Positions 33,847-40,975 of a stretch of DNA of 40,975 nt are shown here, piece after piece (position 1 is the stretch's first letter; every line of letters starts with the position of its first letter). A program made the position numbers and the translations under genes. Below the pieces are notes generated by a model that was not told where the DNA came from, searched no databases, and was given only the letters and a program-made list of their open reading frames with translations. This DNA comes from Candidatus Moraniibacteriota bacterium (GTDB lineage Bacteria > Patescibacteriota > Minisyncoccia > Moranbacterales > GCA-2747515), in NCBI GenBank assembly GCA_947311515.1, contig CAMZLB010000017.1, positions 1 through 40,975 on the forward strand, given 5' to 3'.

Positions 33847-36699
33847 TTAATCTGATTTTTTACTTAAATTAAGAATAACAGATGGGATAAATAACACAAT
33901 TCCAATCATAAAAATCATTTTAAGTAGAAACATTATGTAGGCAGGAGAATTTTGAGAGATAGTAGCGAATATCTTATTTGATGGAGTTGCAGCAATAGCT
34001 GCTGCATCAGTCATTTCTACTTTTACAGTCTCATCAAAAAATGTTCTACCTGAACTATCAGCTGTAATACCATAAATATTTTTTAAAGCTAGTCTTTTTC
34101 TGTTGGTTATATCATAGAATCCATTAGTCTTGACTCTTACATCTCTTTCTGAAGAAAAATTAACTGATGTAGCATCAATAAGATTTTGTTGCGCACTATT
34201 TATATACCATTCCAAACTAACTTCCGTTCCTACGCTTCCAGCTAAAAAACTAGGAATAAATGTAGATGTTACTGTAATATCACTTCCTCTAGGTGCAGTA
34301 AATAAATTATGACTAACCTCTGTTACTGCGCCTCCCTTTAAGTCCTTTTTAAGACCTCTTTCAAGTTCAGCTGCTGAACCACCAGCTACTAAAAGTAACT
34401 CAGGTGTAACTTTACTCAACACAGCATTGAATTCTATAGTTGCAGCAATTTCAGCACCATGATGAGAAGCCTCAACTGTACCTAATTCACTTAAGGTAGC
34501 TGTTATTTCATATGTGTCCACGTCTTTTGTTATAGGTATATATATAACAGAATGATTATCAGGTGTGCATTCAGGAGAAATAAATTCATTGCAGAACACT
34601 GATTTTCCATTTACTTTCCATAAAGTATTTTTTGAAGTCATGGCTATACTAGGTAAAGCAACTCTTATAACTTGATTTACTAAAACTTCACAATTAAGAT
34701 GTTCATTTGCTCCTGTGCATATATCTAATTGTTTAGTATATCCAGTGGCAAGAGCATCTGTGGGTTGTGCAACAGATAAAGCTAGAGCATCTTGTCCAGA
34801 ATTAGTTATTTGAAATAAATAACTAGTTTGTCCAAATCTAGATACATCACCCCTAGCAGAAGGGGCATCTGCACGTAAAGTTATTCTTACCCATCCTCTG
34901 TCCTTAGTTTGATCTTTGGTTAAATCGGTAGCTAGAGCAAACCAATTATTTGGGAAATTCTTAGACATCTTCAAAGAATCTGCTCCGATACCTTCAGAAT
35001 TCAATATCCCAAATTGATTTTTTAAAAATGCTTTATCCGTGATGAGTTTGAAACCTGAAGTTTTTGAATGGCTGTACTCAACAAACCACTCGAAGTTTGT
35101 GTTATGTCTTTTAGTGGGCACATCCATATCGGAACCCGTATGAGTCAAGACACTATCAAATGTTATGAACTCAGCTGGGTTTTTTGGAATTAACTTATTG
35201 CCGGGACCTATAATTTTCACATCTAAATCTAGTTCTTCTTTTTGTCCGCCTGGAGAGCTGAAATTGTCATCATTATCAATACAAGCATTTAGGTCATCAC
35301 GATCCATATTAGCTGTAAATATCTGTATACCTTTTCCACGAACAATATCTATATATGAAGCTGTATTGATAGGTTTACAACCTCCTTGCATAAATGCAAA
35401 TATTGTTTGCATCGATCTATCATCATGTCTTGTTGGATTTCCAGTTCCCTCAATTACAACACCTATTTCGTCGCCTTCATGATATTCCCAAATAAAAGTA
35501 GACATTCCCTTGCCTACAATAACCTCCTCATCTAACATGTTTGGTACAGTATTATCATTTTCAGGATCTGTTCCCCAAAATCGTTCTTCTGCAGATTTAA
35601 AATTACCATCTCCTGATTCAAAGGGTATTCCAAAAGCAATTTCATTTTTAGGGAAAGGAAATAGGTGAATTTTGTTTTCATCACACGCATTAGCTAATCC
35701 AGCATCATCGCCAAATATCATGTCTGCATCACAAGTCATGGCAGGTACTATAGTTCCTTCAGTTACTAAATCATTACATGACTTAGGCTCTTCTTCACCT
35801 AGTAATGGGCAAGTGCCTTCATTGTACTTATAATTATTTAACATACAAAAAGGAAGTCCACCGTTAGGACATGTAGCGAAAGATTTTCCAAGAATTGGAG
35901 GAGAACATATAGGAGATGAAGATTCTGCACAAGTATCATAAAGTTTCAGAGCTGCTGCATCAACAGGGTCGGGACATGTTAATCTATTATTATCCATGCA
36001 AGTAGCTGAAAAACCATTAGGACAGCTCACTCCTGAATTATCGCCACCACCAGCCATTAATTCAAAAATCTCGCCCTTTTCTCTCTCATATAGATAGCAG
36101 TATTTTTTACCATTTTGTGCGTTATTTCCTCCTACGGTAGCCTTATATCCGTCATTATCAGTATCTGTTGGATATTCAGTTGTAGTTAATATAAAATTTC
36201 CATCCCCACCATTAAAAGTACTATCATAACGCATAGGATTAAAATGATATTTAATCATTTCTCTGGTGGCCATAATCTTCCAAAATTCAGGATCATCTTC
36301 TATGCCACCACCTACTTGAGTTCCTAGCTGATCAGCTAAGGGTAATGTTCCAATATCATTGAATCCTCGCAGTTTAGATTTCTTTTTGTTTCTAATATAC
36401 CAAGTATAATAAGCTTCTTTAGGATTTACTATTCCCTTTGGTGTTGCAGTGGCTTTGTAATGAGTTTCATCAATTTTTGTATAATTAATAATTACTTCAG
36501 GAACCAATGTTTTTTGAGAACTTTGACCGATGCCAAGATCATTAGGATCTATTAATAAGTCATGTTCTAAAAACTTTTTAATCTCTTTGCGCACATTTAC
36601 TTTAGGAGAAGACAAAAAACCAGCCTTAATAGAATAAAAAGGTATGAATAAAAGTGTTATTTGAACTACTGCAATTAAGCTAAAAAAATATTTTTTCAT
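33847..36699 (-). CDS. Large Cys-rich exoprotein with C-terminal membrane anchor
   Basis: The 950-aa protein is not one I recognise. It has a signal peptide (~1-26), an N-terminal domain, and a cysteine-rich stretch (~200-340, about 15 Cys, with CPNGFSATC and CPNGGLPFC spaced alike). A long beta-rich part follows (~345-900) with Ig-like features such as VEWFVEYSHS and SLEWYINS. A single membrane helix lies at the extreme C-terminus (MFLLKMIFMIGIVLFIPSVI). It should display a large extracellular domain anchored at both ends of maturation. It overlaps the upstream membrane-protein gene by 4 bp (ATGA), so both are coupled, and precedes the pilin. It is a likely structural part of the secretion apparatus. 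Confidence 0.7.
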   Translation of the reverse strand: MKKYFFSLIAVVQITLLFIPFYSIKAGFLSSPKVNVRKEIKKFLEHDLLIDPNDLGIGQSSQKTLVPEVIINYTKIDETHYKATATPKGIVNPKEAYYTWYIRNKKKSKLRGFNDIGTLPLADQLGTQVGGGIEDDPEFWKIMATREMIKYHFNPMRYDSTFNGGDGNFILTTTEYPTDTDNDGYKATVGGNNAQNGKKYCYLYEREKGEIFELMAGGGDNSGVSCPNGFSATCMDNNRLTCPDPVDAAALKLYDTCAESSSPICSPPILGKSFATCPNGGLPFCMLNNYKYNEGTCPLLGEEEPKSCNDLVTEGTIVPAMTCDADMIFGDDAGLANACDENKIHLFPFPKNEIAFGIPFESGDGNFKSAEERFWGTDPENDNTVPNMLDEEVIVGKGMSTFIWEYHEGDEIGVVIEGTGNPTRHDDRSMQTIFAFMQGGCKPINTASYIDIVRGKGIQIFTANMDRDDLNACIDNDDNFSSPGGQKEELDLDVKIIGPGNKLIPKNPAEFITFDSVLTHTGSDMDVPTKRHNTNFEWFVEYSHSKTSGFKLITDKAFLKNQFGILNSEGIGADSLKMSKNFPNNWFALATDLTKDQTKDRGWVRITLRADAPSARGDVSRFGQTSYLFQITNSGQDALALSVAQPTDALATGYTKQLDICTGANEHLNCEVLVNQVIRVALPSIAMTSKNTLWKVNGKSVFCNEFISPECTPDNHSVIYIPITKDVDTYEITATLSELGTVEASHHGAEIAATIEFNAVLSKVTPELLLVAGGSAAELERGLKKDLKGGAVTEVSHNLFTAPRGSDITVTSTFIPSFLAGSVGTEVSLEWYINSAQQNLIDATSVNFSSERDVRVKTNGFYDITNRKRLALKNIYGITADSSGRTFFDETVKVEMTDAAAIAATPSNKIFATISQNSPAYIMFLLKMIFMIGIVLFIPSVILNLSKKSD

Positions 36700-37325
36700 A
36701 TAATGAATTTAATTATTAAGGTATCAAAAATTAGAAACGTAAAAAATAACATTGTGGAAAGTACAATAAAAGTATCTTTTTTGAATTTTCTAAGAATAGG
36801 TGCTGAGGCTATAAATATTAATCCAAGGAACCATTTATCCTCACTAGTAAACAAAAGTAGAGTAGTTAACACATAAGCAATAATCCAATTATTTTTATAA
36901 CTAGATAGAATTTTTTTGATAAATAAATAACCTATAAAAATAGAACTTAATATTTCAAGCATGAAAATAACAAGTTCACTTAACAAAAAAGTTCCTATAG
37001 AGTTTTTAAATATAATAATAGACGCTTTATAGTCAAAAGGAATGAAATTGAAAAAAAATGCAACAATGCTAATTGTAACTCCTATTATAACACCTAGTAC
37101 CAATCCAAGTATGATTTGTGAAAAAATGCCTTGTTGTATACTTTTATCACTTAGGATTTTATGAAGTATTATTTTTAAATAGAGTATTGGTATTACAAAT
37201 ATAAACACAACAAATCCAATAAGTTGTTCGAAGATGTTGTTAGTTGGAAAGAAAGAATACAATGCTATACAAACAATTGCAATAAATATCGAAAGTATAA
37301 TCTCTAAATTATTTTTATTTTTCAT
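36696..37325 (-). CDS. Polytopic membrane protein of unknown function
   Basis: The 209-aa protein has about six membrane helices, short loops and basic connecting segments. No catalytic motif is visible. Its stop overlaps the start of the 950-aa gene by 4 bp, so it belongs to the secretion cluster. A channel or assembly role such as VirB6 or VirB3 can be imagined, but nothing in the sequence shows it. Upstream (37393-37403) lies a small GC-rich inverted repeat, CGACA-C-TGTCG. Confidence 0.65.
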   Translation of the reverse strand: MKNKNNLEIILSIFIAIVCIALYSFFPTNNIFEQLIGFVVFIFVIPILYLKIILHKILSDKSIQQGIFSQIILGLVLGVIIGVTISIVAFFFNFIPFDYKASIIIFKNSIGTFLLSELVIFMLEILSSIFIGYLFIKKILSSYKNNWIIAYVLTTLLLFTSEDKWFLGLIFIASAPILRKFKKDTFIVLSTMLFFTFLIFDTLIIKFII

Positions 37326-37439
37326 GTGTAATGATATAAATCAGTTACTATACATATAATAAATATATTATAACATAGTAAGTGTAAATAAGCGACACTG
37401 TCGATAACTTATATATAATTCTAATGTTTGTATATAAAA

Positions 37440-38150
37440 TTAAAACTTTATATTATACTTTTTAAGAGTAGAATGTCCTCTAAGAGATCTTTTTTTGAGG
37501 AGTCGTTGTAATGCAAAAACACTCAAAGCACTCCAAGGTATTAAGTTAACTAAAGGTATTAAGCTTAATAGAGGAATAATAATCCAAGTAAGTCTTCGCA
37601 CTAAAAATCTTTGCATAAATGTGGAGTATCTCCATATGAAATATGATATATACATCGAAATAGAAAGTTGAAGAAATCCTACTAATATAGATAATCCAAA
37701 ACCTATAGCTTGTATTCCAGTATTAGATATCCATAGTATAACTCCTAAGAATGGTATAGTCTTTAATAAATTAGTCATTAAATCAATGCTAGTAGTTAAC
37801 ATTGATGTTAATTGTGAGTACAAAGATAATATTAGACTAGCTAAACCAAATGCATAGACTAATATAAAGGGAGCTCTTTCAAAATGTTTTATAGCTTTTA
37901 AGGATTCCTGTACTTCTTTATTTTGTTTTGTTGTTAGGGGTTTTACTCTAGTTCTGAGAGTATGTTGTTGCTGTTGTCTTAAAAAAAGTTGGTTCCTTGA
38001 AGACCGTTCTCTCGAAACTTTGGATATTTTTCGCACAGGTCTAATTTTTTTAGTACCAGATAATTTTGGGTAACTTAAATTTTCAGTAGTTAAACTGCTC
38101 AATTTCTTTTTTATGTAGTTTTTTCTTGCAGATTTATTATTTTCTGACAC
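37440..38150 (-). CDS. Basic-tailed membrane protein of the secretion cluster
   Basis: The 236-aa protein starts at a GTG (38148-38150). Residues 1-85 are very basic and rich in Lys, Arg, Ser and Gln (e.g. LFLRQQQQHTLRTRV), so cytoplasmic. Three or four membrane helices follow (~90-215), then another basic tail (LLKKRSLRGHSTLKKYN). I do not recognise the family. It lies 55 bp after the VirB4 ATPase gene, which fits a membrane subunit that docks the ATPase, a role inferred only from position. Confidence 0.65.
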   Translation of the reverse strand: MSENNKSARKNYIKKKLSSLTTENLSYPKLSGTKKIRPVRKISKVSRERSSRNQLFLRQQQQHTLRTRVKPLTTKQNKEVQESLKAIKHFERAPFILVYAFGLASLILSLYSQLTSMLTTSIDLMTNLLKTIPFLGVILWISNTGIQAIGFGLSILVGFLQLSISMYISYFIWRYSTFMQRFLVRRLTWIIIPLLSLIPLVNLIPWSALSVFALQRLLKKRSLRGHSTLKKYNIKF

Positions 38151-38205
38151 AATGTTTTTTTAACCAATTAATGTCTAAAATATCAGTAAGGTGAGTTAAA
38201 TATAA

Positions 38206-40017
38206 TTAGCTCATTCTATTAGCTTGCTCAAGTTCTTCTTTTGCATTAGCAATTTCTAATAACTGTCTTGGGTCGGACGTTATTATTTGATCTTCTCCGT
38301 AAGAAGCTATTATTTTTATAGCAGCATGTTTCGTTCCAGCGAAAAAAATGCCTTCACCAACATTACTTTCTAATAGTAGGAATTTTTCATGATTGGTTAG
38401 ATAAAATGTTTCCGACAAAATATCAATCGAAGAAGGAGATTGTTTTAGTAATAATTGCATTGAAGAGTTTGTTACTATAGGTTTTCCATATCTATTTGTT
38501 AAAAAATCGGAAATATCTTGTGTAATAGTGGTTAGTCCTGTGTAGTATTTTCTACATCTTTTTGCAATACCATAAAAAAAGCTTGCAGCATCTTCATTTT
38601 GCATCATGACCCAAGCTTCATCAATAATAACAAGTCTTTTTGTTAGGTTTGTGCGCATTTCATTCCATATGAACTGTAAAATGAGATACATGGCAATAGG
38701 TCGAAGCTCATCTTCTAAATCTCGCACATTGAATACTACTAGTTGATTATGAACTTGAATATTTGTATAATTATTCAAAAAGCCAGAAAAAATACCTTCC
38801 GTATATTTTTGTAGTCTCATTGCCAATGATTCAGAGCCATCCATATTATGCAACACTTCATGCAAGTCATTTAAAGTTGGGTAGTCAGAGTGTGTTTTTT
38901 TACTAAAGTCACTTGTTTCTGTAATATCGCGAATGGAATAAGTTTCTCTTATTGCATTTTCTAGAACTGTATCTTCTTCAGCGGTAACTGAGCCAAGCAT
39001 TATGTGAAATAAGCCAATAAGTCCTGCTACAGTATTTCTGAAGGCATCTTCCATTCTATCGTTTTTTGAAATTCGTGGAATTTCAAATGGATTTATATGA
39101 GCGTCAGAACCCAATGAAATATTTACAAAGGTACCGCTGACAGACTGACAAAGATGTTCATATTCACTTTCAGGATCGATTACTATAATATTAGTTCCAA
39201 ACATCATAGATCTAAGTATTTCAAGTTTTACAAAATAACTTTTTCCAGAACCTGATTTTGCAAATATAACCATATTTGCATTTTCCATGTTAAATCTATC
39301 AAATAATACTAAACTATTATTATGTCTATTTATTCCATACAAAAGTCCTTCATTTGAGGATAAATCTGCACTAACAAAAGGAAACATTGTTGATAGAGGT
39401 GCTGTATTTAGATTAGTTCCTGCATTTAGTCTATCTTCGGCTAAAGGTATAGTGGACATAAAGCCTTGTTCCATTCTAAGTATGGATGTTTTAGTGTATA
39501 CTAACTGAGATTCTAATATAGTAGTAACCTCATTTGTATATTTATGCAATTGTTTTTTATTGTCAGCATAAAATGTTAAATATAGACCAAATCTAAAGAA
39601 TCGTTCAGTTCCCATCTGTAACTTATCTCGTAAATCTTCTACATTATCCATGGCTGTCTCCAATAAAGGATCTCTAATTTTACCACTTTCTGCTTCCAAA
39701 TTCATACGTGACTGAATATGAGTTGCAGATCTTTTAAGACTTCTAAGTACAGCTGTTGTTTCTGCTGGATGGATAAACATTGCAATATCCATAGGAAAAT
39801 CAATATTTACAATAGGAGAGAACCAATTATTATTTAAAAATCTAGGATAAGTAATGACATAAATAGTTTTCGCTAGTGAACCGCCCAGTTGAATATAAGA
39901 AGCTTCAATCTGTACAGCACTAGGAGCAATTAAGTCTCTGACAGTTGAAATTCCTTGATTGAAGAATTTTTCTTCAGATTTAATACTTACATTTTTTTTC
40001 TTTTTCTTAAATAGCAT
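38206..40017 (-). CDS. virB4: VirB4-type secretion ATPase (main part)
   Basis: The 603-aa protein has a VirB4/TraC N-terminal half and a RecA-like ATPase. The Walker A motif is AKSGSGKS (253-260), followed by IIVIDPESEYEHLC, as in TraG/VirB4/DUF87 proteins. The Walker B motif is RLVIIDEAWVMMQ, followed by the RKYYTGLTTITQDISDF segment. It powers assembly of, or transport through, the type IV secretion apparatus at the inner face of the membrane. The protein is shorter than classical VirB4 (~800 aa) because its first domain is encoded by the separate gene at 40034. The two are 16 bp apart. Confidence 0.92.
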   Translation of the reverse strand: MLFKKKKKNVSIKSEEKFFNQGISTVRDLIAPSAVQIEASYIQLGGSLAKTIYVITYPRFLNNNWFSPIVNIDFPMDIAMFIHPAETTAVLRSLKRSATHIQSRMNLEAESGKIRDPLLETAMDNVEDLRDKLQMGTERFFRFGLYLTFYADNKKQLHKYTNEVTTILESQLVYTKTSILRMEQGFMSTIPLAEDRLNAGTNLNTAPLSTMFPFVSADLSSNEGLLYGINRHNNSLVLFDRFNMENANMVIFAKSGSGKSYFVKLEILRSMMFGTNIIVIDPESEYEHLCQSVSGTFVNISLGSDAHINPFEIPRISKNDRMEDAFRNTVAGLIGLFHIMLGSVTAEEDTVLENAIRETYSIRDITETSDFSKKTHSDYPTLNDLHEVLHNMDGSESLAMRLQKYTEGIFSGFLNNYTNIQVHNQLVVFNVRDLEDELRPIAMYLILQFIWNEMRTNLTKRLVIIDEAWVMMQNEDAASFFYGIAKRCRKYYTGLTTITQDISDFLTNRYGKPIVTNSSMQLLLKQSPSSIDILSETFYLTNHEKFLLLESNVGEGIFFAGTKHAAIKIIASYGEDQIITSDPRQLLEIANAKEELEQANRMS

Positions 40018-40033
40018 AGTTTATTTGATGAAT

Positions 40034-40711
40034 TTATATTCTACTTATCTCTGTCTTGTCTAAATCCTTGAGTGCTTTTTTTACAAAGGCTGATGGATTA
40101 TAGGAATTGTAAAATAATTCTATAAGTTCTTCAGTATTTAGAGCTGTGAAGTGCAATCCTGTACCACCTAAGGCAGCTGCTACATGATCAACGCGTTGCC
40201 AAAGTTGGTTTTTGTGAGTTTCATAAAGTTCTTGTCTTTTTGAATTGCTACCACCTCCAAAGGCTGCGATAATTTTATCTAATATTCCTCCGTTTGATTT
40301 TTCTATAGGTGCAAAAGGTACTACTATATAGAAAAATTTACTCATTATATTTATTCTATCAGTCAAACTCTCTATAAATGACTTATATTCAAGTGTCTGA
40401 AGTCTTAGTAATTCATTGTGTTGTGTTTTTGCAGATCTACTAACTTTATTGATATATGGAGCTATATTTAATTTTCTAGAACTTATGATAATCTGAATAG
40501 GAAAGTCTAATGAGTTTAAAAAGTTTTGATATGCCATAATTATAGCATCCTGTTCATCAGAGGATTTTAGGTCGAAATTTATAGATGATACTAGTAAAAC
40601 ACTACGTAAATTTCCATTTTTTAAACGTACAACACCATCTTCTAAGGATTTTATATTAACAAATCTTGTTGTACTAGAATTAGAAACTTTATTAGTTGAT
40701 AAGAATTCCAC
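40034..40711 (-). CDS. VirB4 N-terminal (TraC-like) domain protein
   Basis: The 225-aa protein corresponds to the N-terminal domain of VirB4/TraC proteins. Conserved segments are IKSLEDGVVRLKNGNLRSVL (~20-39), SSINFDLKSSDEQDAII and FPIQIIISSRKLNIAPYI. In CPR genomes this domain is commonly a separate gene directly before the ATPase, as here. It starts at GTG (40709-40711); no ATG is available in frame before it. It is the first gene of the cluster in this window and probably docks the ATPase to the channel. Confidence 0.8.
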   Translation of the reverse strand: MEFLSTNKVSNSSTTRFVNIKSLEDGVVRLKNGNLRSVLLVSSINFDLKSSDEQDAIIMAYQNFLNSLDFPIQIIISSRKLNIAPYINKVSRSAKTQHNELLRLQTLEYKSFIESLTDRINIMSKFFYIVVPFAPIEKSNGGILDKIIAAFGGGSNSKRQELYETHKNQLWQRVDHVAAALGGTGLHFTALNTEELIELFYNSYNPSAFVKKALKDLDKTEISRI

Positions 40712-40740
40712 AATTTTTATTTTAGTTTAATTGTTATCTA

Positions 40741-40770
40741 ATTATATCATATTCTCTGTTAATATACTAA
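40741..40770 (-). promoter_or_regulatory. Candidate promoter of the VirB4 operon
   Basis: On the minus strand TTAGTA (40765-40770), an 18-bp spacer and TGATATAAT with TATAAT at 40741-40746. The extended -10 is good, the -35 weak. It lies 30 bp before the GTG. Confidence 0.45.
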
Positions 40771-40786
40771 TAAGTTAAAGCTACAT

Positions 40787-40858
40787 TCAACCTTTTATTA
40801 CAACACACCCATAAATATCAATTCCAGTTTTTTCATAAAACACTTCGGCAGGTGTTTT
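40787..40858 (-). CDS. C-terminal end of a possible IS30-type transposase (partial)
   Basis: A minus-strand frame reads KTPAEVFYEKTG then IDIYGCVVIKG and a TGA at 40787-40789. KTPAEVF is the characteristic end of IS30-family transposases (usually after RPRK-x-LG-x). Anything upstream is lost: the frame runs into the fold-back palindrome, whose right arm merely repeats the left. An insertion sequence here would also explain why the assembly stops at this point. It is a short fragment, so the family is tentative. Confidence 0.4.
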   Translation of the reverse strand, partial: KTPAEVFYEKTGIDIYGCVVIKG

Positions 40859-40975
40859 ATGAAAAAACTGGAATTGATATTTATGGGTGTGTTGTAATAA
40901 AAGGTTGAATGTAGCTTTAACTTATTAGTATATTAACAGAGAATATGATATAATTAGATAACAATTAAACTAAAA

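Larger units (their letters stand above)
40720..40975. repeat. Perfect 124-bp inverted repeat at the end of the window
   Basis: 40720-40843 and 40852-40975 are exact reverse complements with no mismatch I can find, separated by TTCGGCAG. The right arm stops at the last base. It repeats the upstream region of the VirB4 operon, promoter included. A fold-back artefact primed by the short natural repeat AAAACAC/GTGTTTT at the centre is the simplest reading. Confidence 0.95.

Noticed and set aside
35165-35482. 105-aa plus-strand frame opposite the 950-aa gene
   Set aside because: Antisense to a long, clearly expressed frame in a strictly minus-strand cluster.
37393-37403. CGACACTGTCG inverted repeat upstream of the 209-aa membrane protein gene
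   Set aside because: Stands out by GC content but the arms are only 5 bp and no promoter is clearly tied to it.
40720-40975. Hairpin telomere of a linear chromosome
   Set aside because: A circular-type origin region lies in the same window and the centre of the palindrome falls inside a probable transposase frame, which favours an artefact.

Overview
The window looks like about 41 kb of a very AT-rich bacterial genome, most likely a Candidate Phyla Radiation (Patescibacteria) member. The clues are the combination of a reduced dnaA/dnaN/DciA and rpmH/rnpA/yidC/jag core, a CPR-style VirB4-type secretion cluster with a split VirB4 and small VirB2-like pilins, a type IV pilus operon with very large minor pilins, and almost no Shine-Dalgarno sequences. 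TGA is used as an ordinary stop (for example at 15324, 33379 and 36696), so this is not one of the TGA-recoding CPR groups. I cannot name a genus.

Layout. 1-114 holds the start of a secreted protein. 274-2404 is a two-gene unit of a 7TM membrane protein and an ATP-grasp ligase fused to a retropepsin-like domain. 2551-10109 (minus) is a type IV pilus operon in the order pilB, pilC and three minor pilins of about 500 aa. 10448-12097 is groEL under a good promoter and a CIRCE operator. uvrB follows, with a cluster of DnaA boxes in between. 14625-15830 is a self-contained cassette of two overlapping genes: an intact PIN nuclease and what appears to be a catalytically degraded PIN-like partner. 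It has its own promoter, an operator-like inverted repeat, Shine-Dalgarno sites and a terminator. Then come mscS, dciA, dnaN, the probable oriC (DnaA boxes at 18484-18701) and dnaA on the minus strand, and rpmH, rnpA, yidC and jag divergently on the plus strand. This is the classical origin arrangement. 22364-27872 is a surface polysaccharide locus: a flippase, two family-2 glycosyltransferases and two Wzy/WaaL-like polymerases or ligases.

27992-40711 (minus) is a type IV secretion-like cluster. It contains a split VirB4, two unrecognised membrane proteins, a 950-aa Cys-rich anchored exoprotein, a VirB2-like pilin, a cohesin/cadherin/DUF5648 surface protein, a TolB-like propeller, and two proteins that join the VirB2-like pilin domain to peptidoglycan hydrolases (a DUF2272-type peptidase and a lytic transglycosylase). 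The two hydrolase genes share a 207-bp nearly identical core. Traces of transposases lie inside the cluster (about 32.8 kb) and beyond its upstream end (about 40.8 kb). The window ends in a perfect 124-bp-arm palindrome, most likely an assembly or amplification fold-back.

Taken together, the window pairs the replication origin and a few housekeeping genes with a large cell-surface programme: pili, glycan, a secretion or attachment apparatus, and wall hydrolases. The strongest candidates for undescribed biology are the PIN/pseudo-PIN cassette, the pilin-hydrolase fusions, and the 7TM plus ATP-grasp-protease pair.
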